The notes under the pieces are model-generated. The model had not been told where the DNA came from and did no database searches. It saw only the letters and a list, made by a program, of their open reading frames with translations. The translations under genes were made by a program, and so were the position numbers. Shown here in pieces: positions 1 to 9,579 of a stretch of 64,000 nt of DNA (its first letter is position 1; each line of letters starts with the position of its first letter). This DNA comes from Pigmentiphaga sp. NML030171 (GTDB lineage: Bacteria > Pseudomonadota > Gammaproteobacteria > Burkholderiales > Burkholderiaceae_B): the NCBI RefSeq assembly GCF_002188635.1, contig NZ_NINX01000016.1, positions 1 through 64,000 on the forward strand. Direction: 5' to 3'.

Positions 1-307
1 GCGCCCGTGCGCTGGCCGGCCCGACGACCGCGGCGGCCGTGGCATCGGGCCAGGCGCGGCCCCGGCCGGCGGCCTCGCGCCATGTGTCCAGGAACATCCT
101 CACGGCGTTGCCGCTGACGAACACGACGAGATCGAAATCGGCGGGATCGGGCACCGGGCCGGCCTCGGGGGTCAGCCGCAGCGCCGGCAGGTCCAGCGCC
201 CGCCACCCCCGCGCCTCGAGCGCCCGCGCCAGGCCCCCGTTCTGGCCGGCGGGACGGGTCAGGACGACGGCTCGCGCGCAAGCCGGCGCGGATGGCTGGG
301 CCGGCAT
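1..307 (-). CDS. hemD: Uroporphyrinogen-III synthase, N-terminal part (cut by window edge)
   Basis: Closes and isomerises hydroxymethylbilane to uroporphyrinogen III in the cytoplasmic tetrapyrrole pathway. Only the first ~102 codons are inside the window. The translation begins [20 protein letters not shown] and continues with the N-terminal hemD pattern of a VVLTRP strand, a [11 protein letters not shown] helix and a [11 protein letters not shown] segment (the start of the second Rossmann-like half). The ATG at 307 lies 6 nt after the hemC stop (314-316), the usual hemCD arrangement, so the two are probably co-transcribed. The family is weakly conserved in sequence; the call rests on the pattern plus the hemC neighbour. 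Confidence 0.85.
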   Translation of the reverse strand, partial: MPAQPSAPACARAVVLTRPAGQNGGLARALEARGWRALDLPALRLTPEAGPVPDPADFDLVVFVSGNAVRMFLDTWREAAGRGRAWPDATAAAVVGPASARA

Positions 308-313
308 CGCGGC

Positions 314-1237
314 TCAGCCCAGCGTATCGAGAATGTCCGCCGCGCCGGCCGCCAGGAGTTCTTCGGCCACGGCCAGGCCCAGGGCCTCGGCGTCCTTCGC
401 GGTGCCGGTGCGCTCGGCGCGGACGATGCGCCCGCCGTCGGGCGTCGCCACCAGGGCACGCAGGCGCAGCGATTCGCCTTGCGCCTGCGCGTAGGCGGCC
501 AGCGGCACCTGGCAGGAGCCGCCCAGGCGCCGCGATACGGCGCGTTCGGCCAGGGCCTCGGCGGTGGTGGCGGCATGGGCCAGCGGCGCCAGCACCGCGC
601 GCAGGTCGTCGCGATCGGCGCGGATCTCGATGCCCAGGGCGCCCTGCCCCGCGGCCGGCAGGCTGTCCTCGGGCGCCAGCAGGGTCCGGATGCGCTCGCC
701 CAGGCCCAGCCGGCGCAGGCCGGCCGCGGCCAGCACGATGGCATCGTATTCGCCGCGATCGAGCTTGCCCAGGCGAGTCTGCAGGTTCCCGCGCAGGGGC
801 CGCACCTGCAGGTGCGGATGGCGCGCCCGGATCTGCGACTCGCGCCGCAGGCTGGAGGTGCCGATGACGGCGCCGGCGGGCATCTCGGCCAGTTCCGCGT
901 AGCGCGCCGACACCAGGGCGTCGCGCGGATCCTCGCGCTCCATGATGGTGGACAGCAGGAACTCCGGCGCCAGGTCCACCGGCACGTCCTTGAGCGAATG
1001 CACGGCCAGGTCGGCGCGGCCGTCCTGCAGGGCGGTTTCCAGTTCCTTGACGAACAGGCCCTTGCCGCCGACCTTCGACAGCGTGCGGTCCAGGATGCGG
1101 TCGCCGCGGGTGGTCATGCCCAGCAGCTCGACGGAGCACTGCGGATACAGCGCGCGCAGCCGCGCCTGTACATGCTCGGCCTGCCAGAGCGCCAACTGGC
1201 TTTCGCGCGTGGCGATGATCAAACGATCGTTTTTCAA
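314..1237 (-). CDS. hemC: Porphobilinogen deaminase (hydroxymethylbilane synthase)
   Basis: Condenses four porphobilinogens into hydroxymethylbilane for heme synthesis. No ATG gives a sensible N-terminus; a TTG at 1237 gives [20 protein letters not shown], the normal family start, and a 307-residue protein (family about 310). Visible signatures are the substrate-loop region [12 protein letters not shown], the HSLKDVP motif and [13 protein letters not shown], which places the dipyrromethane-cofactor cysteine at residue 242, as in E. coli. A reading frame extends upstream to 1450 but that stretch has no family similarity. It is divergent from ppc, with hemD immediately downstream. Confidence 0.95.
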   Translation of the reverse strand: MKNDRLIIATRESQLALWQAEHVQARLRALYPQCSVELLGMTTRGDRILDRTLSKVGGKGLFVKELETALQDGRADLAVHSLKDVPVDLAPEFLLSTIMEREDPRDALVSARYAELAEMPAGAVIGTSSLRRESQIRARHPHLQVRPLRGNLQTRLGKLDRGEYDAIVLAAAGLRRLGLGERIRTLLAPEDSLPAAGQGALGIEIRADRDDLRAVLAPLAHAATTAEALAERAVSRRLGGSCQVPLAAYAQAQGESLRLRALVATPDGGRIVRAERTGTAKDAEALGLAVAEELLAAGAADILDTLG

Positions 1238-1432
1238 ATGCGGGGATCTCGATTGCGATGCGAACAGGCTTCCGCTCTCGCGGCGCCCCCCTTCGGGATT
1301 ATAGAAGTATTCGATATGGGCTCTTTTTTCATGGCATGCTTTCGGGGCGCCCGCACCGCGTTCTTTTGCCTTTCGGGCCCGTCTCCAAGCATTTGCAGCA
1401 GCCGACTCCAACGACAACACGCGCGACGCTCC
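1238..1432. promoter_or_regulatory. Divergent promoter region, hemC / ppc
   Basis: This 195-bp gap separates the two divergent starts. On the minus strand a perfect TATAAT lies at 1298-1303, about 60 nt upstream of the hemC TTG; no good -35 hexamer sits 16-18 nt before it. The + strand has no convincing sigma-70 pair. The -10 assignment is pattern-based inference. Confidence 0.4.
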
Positions 1433-4276
1433 ATGACCCCATCGCTTCAAGATCCCGACCTACCTCTTCGCAACGACATCCGACTGCTGGGCCGCCTCCT
1501 GGGCGACGTGATCCGCGCCAGCGAAGGCGCGGGCGTCTTCGACACCATCGAGACCGTGCGCCGCACCGCGGTGCGCTTCCGCCGCGACGGCAACGCCACC
1601 GACGGCCGCGCGCTGGAGAAGCGCCTAAAGCTGCTGGCGCCCGACGAGACCAACTCCGTGGTCCGCGCCTTCACCTACTATCTGCACCTGGCCAACATCG
1701 CCGAGGACCGCGACCAGAACCGGCGCCGCCGCGCCACCCTGCTCCAGCAGGACGCCCCCGCGCGCGGCAGCCTGCAGGACGCCGTCGCCAGGCTGCGGGC
1801 GGCAGGCATCGGCAACGCGCGCATGCGCCAGTTGCTGGACGAAACGCTGATCTCGCCGGTCCTGACGGCCCACCCCACCGAGGTGCAGCGCAAGAGCACG
1901 CTGGACGTGCACAAGGAAATCGCCCATCTGCTGCAGGAGCGCGACGACCCGCGCACCACGGACGAATCCTTCGAACAGACCCTGGCCCTGCTGGGGCGCA
2001 TCACCACGCTGTGGCAGACGCGCATGCTGCGCAATTCCCGGCTGACGGTGGCCGACGAGATCGAGAACGCGCTGTCCTATTACCGCAGCACCTTCCTGTC
2101 CGTCATCCCGCAGTTGTACGGCCATCTTTCGCGCCTGCTCGGCCGCGAACCGGCCGATCCGTTCGGCCCCCACCCGGCGCCGCTCAAGTCCTTCCTGCGC
2201 ATGGGCAGCTGGATAGGCGGCGACCGCGACGGCAATCCCAACGTCGACGCCGAGACGCTGAACCTGGCGCTGCTGCGCCAAAGCACCACGGCCTTCGAGT
2301 ACTACCTGGACGAAACCCACGCGCTCGGCGCCGAGCTGTCCCTGAGCGCGCTGCTGACGCCCGCCTCGCACGCGCTGGCCGCGCTGGCCGAGCAGGGCGG
2401 CGACCTTTCCGAGCACCGCCGCGACGAACCCTACCGGCGCGCGCTGGTCGGCATCTATGCCCGCCTGGCGGCATCGGCGCGAGCGCTGACCGGCCGCGAC
2501 CTGGCCCGCCGCGAGGCCCCGCCCGCCCAGCCCTATGCCGAGCCGGCCGAATTCGCCGCCGACCTGGCGGTGATCGCCGACTCGCTCAACGGCCACCACG
2601 CCTCGCCCATCGCCCGGCTGCGCCTGTCGGCGCTGCGCCAGGCGGTGGACGTGTTCGGCTTCCACCTGGCCACCATCGACCTGCGCCAGAGTTCCGACGT
2701 GCACGAACGCACGGTGGCCGAGCTGTTCGCGCGCGCCGGGGTGCAAGCCGACTACGCCAGCCTGGACGAAGCCGCCCGCATCGAGTTGCTGCGGCGCGAG
2801 TTGCAGGAAGTCCGCCCGCTGGTCTCGCCCTGGCTGCGCTACAGCGAGGAAACCACCCGCGAACTGGACATCTTCCGGGCGGCCGCCAGCGCCCGCCAGC
2901 GCTTCGGCGCGCAGGCCGTGCACCACGCCATCGTGTCGCACACGGAAACCGTGAGCGACCTGCTGGAAGTCCTGGTGCTCCAGCAGGAAACCGGGCTCAT
3001 CGCGCCCGGAGGCGGCTCGGCGAACGGACACGTTCCGGCCGACGGCGAAGGGCTGATGGTGGTGCCGCTGTTCGAGACCATTCCCGACCTGGCCAACGGC
3101 CCCGGCATCATGGCGCAGTTCCTCGACCTGCCCGAGGTCAAGGCCCGCGTGCGCCATGCCCAGCGCGGGGTGCAGGAAGTCATGCTGGGCTATTCCGACA
3201 GCAACAAGGACGGCGGCTTCCTGACGTCGAACTGGTCCCTGTACCAGGCCGAACGCGCGCTGGTCGAGGTCTTCCGCGCCCGCAAGGTCAGGCTGCGCCT
3301 GTTCCATGGCCGCGGCGGCACCGTGGGCCGGGGCGGCGGCTCGAGCTTCGATGCCATCCTCGCCCAGCCGCCCGGCACGGTGGCCGGCCAGATCCGCCTG
3401 ACCGAACAGGGCGAGGTCATCCAGAGCAAGTACAAGGACGCCGACATCGGCCGCTGGCATCTCGAACTGCTGACCGCCGCCACGCTGGAGGCCAGCCTGG
3501 CCGACCACACCGAAAGCGCCTCCGCCGAGGACGCGCTGTTCGCCAGCTACGGGCAGACCATGGACCGCCTGTCGGCCACCGCCATGCGCAGTTACCGCGC
3601 CCTGGTCTACGAGACGCCCGGGTTCGCCGACTACTTCTTCGCCTCGACGCCCATTTCCGAGATCGCCGGCCTGAACATCGGTTCGCGTCCGGCCTCGCGC
3701 AAATCCACCGGGCGCATCGAGGACCTGCGGGCCATTCCCTGGGGCTTCTCGTGGGGCCAGTGCCGGCTGCTGCTGCCTGGCTGGTACGGCATGGGCGCGG
3801 CCATCGACGACTACCTGCGCCATGGCGAAGGCACCCGGCGCGAGCGCATCGAGCACCTGCAGGCCATGGCGCGCGACTGGCCGTTCTTCCGCACGCTGCT
3901 GTCCAACATGGAAATGGTGCTGGCCAAGACCGACCTGGTCATCGCCTCGCGCTATGCGCAGCTGGTGCCGGACACCGCGCTGCGCAAACGCATCTTCGGC
4001 GCGATCAGCGACGAATGGAAGCGCACCATGAGCGCGCTGAAGCTGATCACCGGCCAGCGCCAGTTGCTGGCCGACAATCCGTCGCTGGCGCGCTCGATCC
4101 GCGACCGCATCGCCTACATCGATCCGCTCAACCACGTGCAGATCGAACTGATCCGCCGCTATCGCGCCACCCGTGGCAAGGCGGGCCGCGCCAAGGCGGA
4201 TCCGGCCGGCCGCACCCAGAACGGCATCCACCTGACCATCAACGGCATCGCCGCGGGCCTGCGCAACACCGGCTGA
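1433..4276 (+). CDS. ppc: Phosphoenolpyruvate carboxylase
   Basis: Carboxylates PEP to oxaloacetate, replenishing the TCA cycle. The 947-residue protein has the normal family length. Key motifs are [12 protein letters not shown] with the catalytic His at residue 147, [11 protein letters not shown] near 585, the glycine-rich [13 protein letters not shown] near 624, and the C-terminal RNTG that closes on the aspartate inhibitor site in typical enzymes. The ATG at 1433 is chosen because the protein similarity begins there ([17 protein letters not shown]); the open frame runs much further upstream only because it overlaps antisense hemC. The ribosome-binding site is weak. Confidence 0.97.
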   Translation: MTPSLQDPDLPLRNDIRLLGRLLGDVIRASEGAGVFDTIETVRRTAVRFRRDGNATDGRALEKRLKLLAPDETNSVVRAFTYYLHLANIAEDRDQNRRRRATLLQQDAPARGSLQDAVARLRAAGIGNARMRQLLDETLISPVLTAHPTEVQRKSTLDVHKEIAHLLQERDDPRTTDESFEQTLALLGRITTLWQTRMLRNSRLTVADEIENALSYYRSTFLSVIPQLYGHLSRLLGREPADPFGPHPAPLKSFLRMGSWIGGDRDGNPNVDAETLNLALLRQSTTAFEYYLDETHALGAELSLSALLTPASHALAALAEQGGDLSEHRRDEPYRRALVGIYARLAASARALTGRDLARREAPPAQPYAEPAEFAADLAVIADSLNGHHASPIARLRLSALRQAVDVFGFHLATIDLRQSSDVHERTVAELFARAGVQADYASLDEAARIELLRRELQEVRPLVSPWLRYSEETTRELDIFRAAASARQRFGAQAVHHAIVSHTETVSDLLEVLVLQQETGLIAPGGGSANGHVPADGEGLMVVPLFETIPDLANGPGIMAQFLDLPEVKARVRHAQRGVQEVMLGYSDSNKDGGFLTSNWSLYQAERALVEVFRARKVRLRLFHGRGGTVGRGGGSSFDAILAQPPGTVAGQIRLTEQGEVIQSKYKDADIGRWHLELLTAATLEASLADHTESASAEDALFASYGQTMDRLSATAMRSYRALVYETPGFADYFFASTPISEIAGLNIGSRPASRKSTGRIEDLRAIPWGFSWGQCRLLLPGWYGMGAAIDDYLRHGEGTRRERIEHLQAMARDWPFFRTLLSNMEMVLAKTDLVIASRYAQLVPDTALRKRIFGAISDEWKRTMSALKLITGQRQLLADNPSLARSIRDRIAYIDPLNHVQIELIRRYRATRGKAGRAKADPAGRTQNGIHLTINGIAAGLRNTG

Positions 4277-4285
4277 CGCCGGGCC

Positions 4286-4312
4286 CAGGCGGGCCGCCTG
4301 CCGGCCCGCCTG
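4286..4312 (+). terminator. Hairpin after ppc
   Basis: A perfect 10-bp stem (CAGGCGGGCC / GGCCCGCCTG) with a 7-nt loop begins 10 nt after the ppc stop. It is followed by a pyrimidine-rich CTTCCCTCCCC tract instead of a uridine run, so intrinsic termination may be weak. Confidence 0.55.
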
Positions 4313-4492
4313 CTTCCCTCCCCTACTGCGCCGGCCTTCGCTCGGCGCCTCCCCCGCTCCCCCCCTTTCCGACGTGCGCCGCTTCCGGTGCGCGCGCTGT
4401 CGCTTTCGTGGCTTCCCCCTATTGCCTCCATCCTCCGGTAGGTTTTATATTCAAAAAAAGTTTTCCCATACAAAACATCCAGGAAGGAAAGC

Positions 4493-5632
4493 ATGACGGA
4501 AGTCGACATCGCGATCGTCGGGGCGGGCATAGGCGGCATGGCCGCGGCCATCGCCCTGCATCGCGCGGGATTCAAGGTGGGGGTCTACGAACAGGCGCCC
4601 AGGTTCGGGCGCGTGGGCGCGGGCATCAACCTTACGCCCAACGCGGTCAAGGTGCTGGACGGACTGGGCGTGGGCACGGTGCTGCGCGCCACGGCCTACG
4701 AACCCACCTGCCGCATCAGCCGGCTCTGGGACAGCGGCCGGGAAACCTCGCGACTGGAATTGCACGCCCAGGGGGCACGGCGCTACGGGGCGCCCCAACT
4801 CACCATCCATCGCGCCGACCTGCTGTCGGCGCTGGAGGCCGCCCTGCCGGCCGGCTCGGTCCGCCTGGGCGCCAAGGTGGCCGGCGTCGGCCAGGACGAG
4901 CGCCATGCATGGCTGGAACTGGCCGATGGAACGCGGGTATCGGCGCGCGCCGTGGTCGGCTGCGACGGCATCCATTCGGTGGTCCGCGAAGCCATCGCCG
5001 GCCCCGAAGCCCCCCGCTTCACCGGCAAGGTCGCGTTCCGCTCCATCGTGCCCACCGCGCCGCTCGCGCGCTACGACCTGACTCCCACCACCAAGTGGTG
5101 GGGTCCGGATGCCTCCAGCCAGATCTTCACCTTCCTGATCGACCGAGGCCAGCGCGAGCTGTTCGTGTTCGCCACCGTGCCCGAGACCGAATGGACGCAC
5201 GAGTCCTGGTCGATCCAGGGACACAAGGACGAACTGCTGCGCGCGTACGCAGGCTTTCACGAGGAAGCGCTCGCCATCCTGGAAGGCTGCGACGTCGTCC
5301 TCAAGACGGCGCTCTACGCGCGCGACCCCATGGTGCGCTGGACCCATGGCCGCGTCACTCTGCTGGGCGACGCCTGCCATGCCATGCTGCCCTTCATGGC
5401 CCAGGGCGCCGCCATGGGCCTGGAGGACGCCGCGGTGCTGAGCCGCTGCCTGGGCGAAGCCGGGAACGACGTGCCCGCCGCCCTGCTGCGCTACGAACAG
5501 GCCCGGCTGGAACGCGCCAGCCGGATCCAGCGCGGCTCGCTGCAGAACGACTGGCTGCGCTCGGACACGAACGCCGACTGGGTCTATGGCTACGACGCCT
5601 GGACCGAACCCCTGCCCGAGCGGGCGCACTGA
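4493..5632 (+). CDS. FAD-dependent aromatic monooxygenase, NicC/salicylate hydroxylase family
   Basis: Predicted single-component flavoprotein hydroxylase (379 residues) that uses NAD(P)H and O2 to hydroxylate an aromatic or N-heteroaromatic carboxylate. Visible features are the FAD-binding GxGxxG in IAIVGAGIGGMAAA (residues 7-20), a VVGCDGIHSVVR segment near 160 (the DG motif) and GDACHAMLPFMAQGAAMG near 292, the second FAD motif. The overall pattern, including the C-terminal W-YGYD, most resembles 6-hydroxynicotinate 3-monooxygenase, but the substrate cannot be read from sequence. RBS AGGAAGGAAA precedes the ATG. It is followed by a Bug-type binding protein and an IclR regulator, suggesting a small carboxylate-catabolic operon without the ring-cleavage genes. 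Confidence 0.8.
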   Translation: MTEVDIAIVGAGIGGMAAAIALHRAGFKVGVYEQAPRFGRVGAGINLTPNAVKVLDGLGVGTVLRATAYEPTCRISRLWDSGRETSRLELHAQGARRYGAPQLTIHRADLLSALEAALPAGSVRLGAKVAGVGQDERHAWLELADGTRVSARAVVGCDGIHSVVREAIAGPEAPRFTGKVAFRSIVPTAPLARYDLTPTTKWWGPDASSQIFTFLIDRGQRELFVFATVPETEWTHESWSIQGHKDELLRAYAGFHEEALAILEGCDVVLKTALYARDPMVRWTHGRVTLLGDACHAMLPFMAQGAAMGLEDAAVLSRCLGEAGNDVPAALLRYEQARLERASRIQRGSLQNDWLRSDTNADWVYGYDAWTEPLPERAH

Positions 5633-5661
5633 ACCCTTCCCTTTCCAGCGGAGTCCTTGCC

Positions 5662-6627
5662 ATGCACAGACGACATTTCCTCGGCACCATGATCGCGGCG
5701 GCGGGCGCCGGCGCGGCCCCGGCCACGCGCGCCCAGTCCGGCTTCCCCTCGCGCCCCATCCGCATGCTGGTGGGCTTCGCGCCCGGCGGCGCCACCGACG
5801 TCGCGTTCCGCGTCCTGGCGCAGAACGCGGCCGCCATCCTGAAGCAGCCGGTCGTGGTCGAGAACAAACCGGGCGCCGGGATGGTGATCCCCGCCCAGAT
5901 GATGCAGACCACCGCCCCCGACGGCTACACGATCGCGCAGATCGCCGTATCGGTGTTCCGCACGCCCTACCTGGTCAAGACCGCCTGGGATCCGCTCAAG
6001 GACCTGAAATACATCATCGGCCTGGCGGCCTACCCCTTCGGTCTCGTGGTGCCAGCTTCCTCGCCCATCAAGACGGTGGCCGACTACATCGCCTACGCCA
6101 AGGCCAACCCCGGCACGATGACCTACGGCACGCCGGGCACCCTGTCCTCGCCCCACCTGACGATGGAAGACCTGGCCTTCCAGGCCGGCGTGAAATTCAA
6201 CCACGTGCCCTACAAGGGCGGCGCCGAAGCGCTGGCCGCGCTCCTGGGCGGCCACATCATGTCGCTTGCCGACGGCCCAAGCTGGGCGCAGTACGTCGAG
6301 TCGGGGCAACTGCGCCTGCTCGCCACCGGCGGCGAAACGCGCAGCGCGCGCTTCTCGGCGGCGCCCACGCTCAAGGAACTGGGCTACGACATCGTGCAGA
6401 ACGCCCCTTTCGGGCTGGCGGCCCCGCGCGACACCGATCCGGGCGTGGTCCGCATCCTGCACGACGCCTTCAAGCAATCCATGGACATGGACAACTACCG
6501 CGCCGCGCTCAAGCAGTACGACCTCGAGCCCGCCTACCTGAGCAGCGAACAGTTCACCCGCTTCGCGGCGGACACCATGCAGAAGGAAAAGCTGTTGATC
6601 GACCGGATAGGGCTGCGCAGACTATAA
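5662..6627 (+). CDS. Tripartite tricarboxylate transporter substrate-binding protein (Bug family)
   Basis: Periplasmic solute receptor of 321 residues. The N-terminus RRHFLGTMIAAAGAG followed by ATRAQ looks like a signal peptide, possibly Tat-type because of the paired arginines. Family hallmarks are YPxRPI-type FPSRPIRMLVGFAPGG, VVENKPGAG, DGYTI, a YGTPG turn and FNHVPYKGG. Bug proteins usually bind carboxylates or related small acids. It sits 29 nt downstream of the monooxygenase, so it probably captures that enzyme's substrate. No TctA/TctB-type membrane component lies nearby, which is common for orphan Bug genes. Confidence 0.88.
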   Translation: MHRRHFLGTMIAAAGAGAAPATRAQSGFPSRPIRMLVGFAPGGATDVAFRVLAQNAAAILKQPVVVENKPGAGMVIPAQMMQTTAPDGYTIAQIAVSVFRTPYLVKTAWDPLKDLKYIIGLAAYPFGLVVPASSPIKTVADYIAYAKANPGTMTYGTPGTLSSPHLTMEDLAFQAGVKFNHVPYKGGAEALAALLGGHIMSLADGPSWAQYVESGQLRLLATGGETRSARFSAAPTLKELGYDIVQNAPFGLAAPRDTDPGVVRILHDAFKQSMDMDNYRAALKQYDLEPAYLSSEQFTRFAADTMQKEKLLIDRIGLRRL

Positions 6628-6678
6628 AATGACCGGGCGCAAGGCGCTCCGCCTTGCGACCCGTCCCATCTGGCCCCT

Positions 6679-7518
6679 ATGACCGAACCCCAGCTGCCGG
6701 CTACCGACGACGGCGACGACGCGCCCGACCATGCTTCCGCTCCCCGCAAGGACCCGTACTGGGTCGATGCGCTCGCCCAGGGCCTGTCCGTGCTCGAAGC
6801 CTTCGATTGCGAACAGCCCTCGCTCACCCTGACCGAACTCGCGCAGCGGCTGGGCTGGAGCCGCAGCAAGCCGTATCGCTTCGTGCACACGCTGGAGAAA
6901 CTGGGTTTCCTCGAACGCGAGGAAGTCGGCCGGCGCTACCGCCTGACCGCGCATGCCATGAAGCTCGGCTTCGCCTACCTGAACCGCCTGCCGCTGGTCG
7001 AGCTGGCGCAGCCGATCATGAACCGGCTGCGCACCGAGGTCGGCGCCTCGGTGCACATGGCCATCCTGGACCGCGACGAGCTGGTCTACGTGGCGCAGGC
7101 CCGCATCCCGCTGCCCACGTCGATCGACATCCACGTCGGGTCCCGCATGCCGCCGCACTCGTCCTCGATCGGACGTATCCTGCTGGCCTACAAGCCCCAG
7201 GCGGACATCGCCCGCATCCTGGACGGCGCGCCGATTCCCGCGCTGACCGAAAAATCCACGGTGGACCCCGCCGCGTTCCGCGCGTTGCTGGATACCGCGC
7301 GCGAACGCGGCTACGTCTACAACGACGAGGAATTCCACCGCGGCGTGCGGTCGATCGCCGCGCCCGTGCTGAACGCACAGGGGGAAGTGGTGGCGGGACT
7401 GAACGCGACCTCGATGATCTACACCTTCACGGACGAGGTCGTGGCCGGGACCGTGATCCCGGCCGTCGTGCGAGCGGCGCGGGAATTGTCGCTGGCACTG
7501 GGCTACCGCGAGCGGTAG
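6679..7518 (+). CDS. IclR-family transcriptional regulator
   Basis: Protein of 279 residues with an N-terminal winged helix (about residues 35-95; LTLTELAQRLGWSRSKPYRF is the recognition region) and a C-terminal IclR effector domain (SSSIGRILLAYKP, RERGYVYNDEEFHRGVRSIAAPV). The family usually responds to an aromatic or carboxylate ligand and controls adjacent catabolic genes. It lies 51 nt downstream of and in the same direction as the monooxygenase and Bug genes, which it most likely regulates. The acidic first ~30 residues are non-conserved. Confidence 0.88.
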   Translation: MTEPQLPATDDGDDAPDHASAPRKDPYWVDALAQGLSVLEAFDCEQPSLTLTELAQRLGWSRSKPYRFVHTLEKLGFLEREEVGRRYRLTAHAMKLGFAYLNRLPLVELAQPIMNRLRTEVGASVHMAILDRDELVYVAQARIPLPTSIDIHVGSRMPPHSSSIGRILLAYKPQADIARILDGAPIPALTEKSTVDPAAFRALLDTARERGYVYNDEEFHRGVRSIAAPVLNAQGEVVAGLNATSMIYTFTDEVVAGTVIPAVVRAARELSLALGYRER

Positions 7519-7529
7519 CCCCGGGCGAT

Positions 7530-7628
7530 TCAGCGCAGGTACGACACCGCGACCGCGATCACCACGCCGACGGCGCCGATCAGCACCAGCATCTGCATCA
7601 GCGTCAATCCTTTCTGCAAGCTCTTCAT
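7530..7628 (-). CDS. 32-residue pilin-like micro-ORF
   Basis: An ATG at 7628, preceded by AGAGGA at good spacing, opens a 32-codon frame: MKSLQKGLTLMQMLVLIGAV then GVVIAVAVSYLR. It closely mimics a type IV prepilin N-terminus (positively charged leader, Gly at -1, then x-T-L-x-x followed by a hydrophobic helix) but has Leu instead of Phe/Met at +1 and Gln instead of the conserved Glu at +5, and stops right after the helix. It may be a real single-span micro-protein or the remnant of a pilin gene. No pilus genes are nearby. It converges with the upstream IclR gene. Confidence 0.45.
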   Translation of the reverse strand: MKSLQKGLTLMQMLVLIGAVGVVIAVAVSYLR

Positions 7629-7641
7629 TCCATCCTCTGGC

Positions 7642-7659
7642 GCCGCCCCGCGGGGCGGC
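7642..7659. promoter_or_regulatory. 18-bp perfect GC palindrome
   Basis: GCCGCCCCGCGGGGCGGC is a perfect dyad located 13 nt before the start of the pilin-like micro-ORF, inside its presumed 5' leader. It could be a protein-binding site or a hairpin controlling translation; nothing in the sequence decides between these. Confidence 0.35.
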
Positions 7660-7842
7660 AATAAGAAAACACGCGTCGAAATCCGACGGGGCATTAGGTT
7701 AGCCTGTTTCACGCCGCCCGATGGCGCGGGCGCCCCCGGAATGAACATGGTCGCCCACCGAGCGACCAGCCTCCGGTGTGGCGGGTCTATATTTGCAGAT
7801 TGAGCCCAGTATCCACCCATATCGCTTGCGTCGAATTCAACA

Positions 7843-8745
7843 ATGAAGACCACCCTGGACGAGTTGCAGGCCTTCGTGGCCGTCGTGGACACGGGCTCGA
7901 TCACGGCGGCCTCGGAAGTGCTCGGGCTGACCATTTCCGCCACCAGCCGCACCCTGGGACGGCTGGAGGAGAAGCTCCAGACCACCCTGCTGCGCCGCAC
8001 GACCAGGCGGCTGGAGCTGACCGAGGAAGGCTCGACCTTCCTGCGCCATGCGCGCGCCATCCTGGCTTCGGTCGACGAAGCCGAGGAACAGATGGCGGCC
8101 CGGCGCCTGCACCCGGCAGGGCGGTTGCGGGTCGATGCCTCCACGCCTTTCATGCTGCACGTCCTGGTGCCGCTGCTGGACGGTTTCCGCGCCCGCTACC
8201 CCAAGGTTGAACTGGAGCTCGATTCGAACGAAGGCATCGTCGACCTGATCGAAAAGCGCACCGACGTGGCCTTCCGCATCGGGGCCTTGAAGGATTCCAC
8301 CCTGCACGCCCGCCCCGTCGGCACCAGCCGCATACGCGTGCTTGCCAGTCCCGGCTACCTGGCGCGCCACGGTTCGCCGGCCGATCCGGAACAGTTCGAA
8401 TCGCACACGCTGCTGGGTTTCACCCAGCCCGAGACGCTGAACGACTGGCCGGTGCGCGACGCGGACGGAAACACCTTGCGCATCCGGCCCACGATCGCCT
8501 CGTCCAGCGGGGAAACGCTGCGGCACATGGCCCTGGCGGGCCAGGGCATCGCCTGCCTGTCGGATTTCATGACCGGCGACGACCGCCGGCAAGGACGCCT
8601 GGTGCAATTGTTTCCCGGGCGGACGCTGGACGTGCGCCAGCCGATCAACGCGGTCTACTACCGCAATACCGCCCTGGCCTCGCGCATCACGGCTTTCGTG
8701 GACCACGTCGTCCAGGCGCTGGGCAAGCGCCCTTTCGACGCATGA
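7843..8745 (+). CDS. LysR-family transcriptional regulator
   Basis: Standard 300-residue LysR protein. The N-terminal HTH (residues about 3-60: DELQAFVAVVDTGSITAASE, SRTLGRLEEKLQTTLLRRTT) is followed by a substrate-binding domain with LRVDASTPFMLHVLVPLLDG and DVAFRIGALKDSTL. No obvious divergent target exists: the upstream region contains only the pilin-like micro-ORF. It converges with the first TerC gene. The target and ligand are unknown; several LysR regulators of this subgroup control solitary efflux or oxidoreductase genes. Confidence 0.88.
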   Translation: MKTTLDELQAFVAVVDTGSITAASEVLGLTISATSRTLGRLEEKLQTTLLRRTTRRLELTEEGSTFLRHARAILASVDEAEEQMAARRLHPAGRLRVDASTPFMLHVLVPLLDGFRARYPKVELELDSNEGIVDLIEKRTDVAFRIGALKDSTLHARPVGTSRIRVLASPGYLARHGSPADPEQFESHTLLGFTQPETLNDWPVRDADGNTLRIRPTIASSSGETLRHMALAGQGIACLSDFMTGDDRRQGRLVQLFPGRTLDVRQPINAVYYRNTALASRITAFVDHVVQALGKRPFDA

Positions 8746-8762
8746 TGCGCTCCAGAACGACA

Positions 8763-8784
8763 ACGCCCTGCCGAGGCAGGGCGT
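8763..8784. terminator. Bidirectional hairpin between lysR and terC
   Basis: A perfect 10-bp stem (ACGCCCTGCC / GGCAGGGCGT) with a 2-nt gap lies between two convergent genes ending at 8745 and 8819. It lacks a strong T-run on either strand, but its position suggests that it terminates both transcripts. Confidence 0.5.
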
Positions 8785-8818
8785 GCCGCGCACCGGGCCT
8801 GGCGGCCCCGCGCTCCGA

Positions 8819-9547
8819 TCAGGCGTGGCTGGCCTGCGCCGCCTTCTTCCGGCGAGCCAACCACATCCCCACGCCGACGACGACCAGCGCGCCTATGATT
8901 TCCGCGGCATAGGTGATCTGCGTGTTGTAGGCCGCCAGCGAGGTCGGCTGGATCACGTGCGACTGGACCGCGACGTCGGTCGCCAGCATGCCGCCGGCAA
9001 TCCATCCCAGCAGCGCGCCGCCCAGCGTCACCACGATGGGGAAGCGGTCGATCAGCTTCAGGACCAGCGTGCTGCCCCAGATGATGATGGGCACGCTGAC
9101 CAGCAGGCCGAAGATGACCAGCCCGATCTGGTGGGACTCATCCGCCTGCTGGGCCGCGCCCGCGATGGCGATGACGTTGTCCAGGCTCATGACGAAGTCG
9201 GCGACGATGATGGTCTTGATCGCCCCCAGCAGCGTGGCGCCCCCTTCGATGTTGTCGTGCGACTCGTCCTCGGGCACCAGCAGCTTGATGCCGATCCAGA
9301 ACAGCAGCACGCCGCCCACGACCTTCAGGAAGGGGATCTGCAGCATCGTGACCGCGAAGGCGATGAGCACGACGCGCAGCACGATCGCGCCCGCCGTCCC
9401 CCACAGGATCCCCTGCATCCGCCGCTTGGCCGGCAGATTGCGGCAGGCCAGCGCGATGACCACCGCGTTGTCCCCGCCCAGCAGGATGTCGATCAGAATG
9501 ATTTGAAATACGGCCGCCCAGCTGAGCGTCTGGAGAAATTCAAGCAC
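8819..9547 (-). CDS. TerC-family integral membrane protein (first copy)
   Basis: Inner-membrane protein of 242 residues with about seven hydrophobic segments. The TerC pattern is clear: DILLGGDNAVVIALACRNLP in the first helix and VADFVMSLDNVIAIAGAA in the repeat, carrying the paired acidic/Asn residues thought to bind a metal. Relatives (Alx, YkoY, TerC) are linked to Mn2+ export or metal loading. The GTG at 9547 with AGGGAG upstream is preferred over an ATG 35 codons further out, because the upstream codons show no TerC similarity. Its paralogue lies directly upstream, separated by a terminator and a structured leader. Confidence 0.85.
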   Translation of the reverse strand: MLEFLQTLSWAAVFQIILIDILLGGDNAVVIALACRNLPAKRRMQGILWGTAGAIVLRVVLIAFAVTMLQIPFLKVVGGVLLFWIGIKLLVPEDESHDNIEGGATLLGAIKTIIVADFVMSLDNVIAIAGAAQQADESHQIGLVIFGLLVSVPIIIWGSTLVLKLIDRFPIVVTLGGALLGWIAGGMLATDVAVQSHVIQPTSLAAYNTQITYAAEIIGALVVVGVGMWLARRKKAAQASHA

Positions 9548-9579
9548 GTGTAGCTCCCTAAGCCAGATCCGGACGAGCG

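Noticed and set aside
1625-4231. 868-codon open frame on the minus strand opposite ppc
   Set aside because: It is a GC-codon-bias shadow: its translation has no family pattern and is compositionally odd (Gly/Gln/Val-rich), while the opposite strand is an unmistakable PEP carboxylase.
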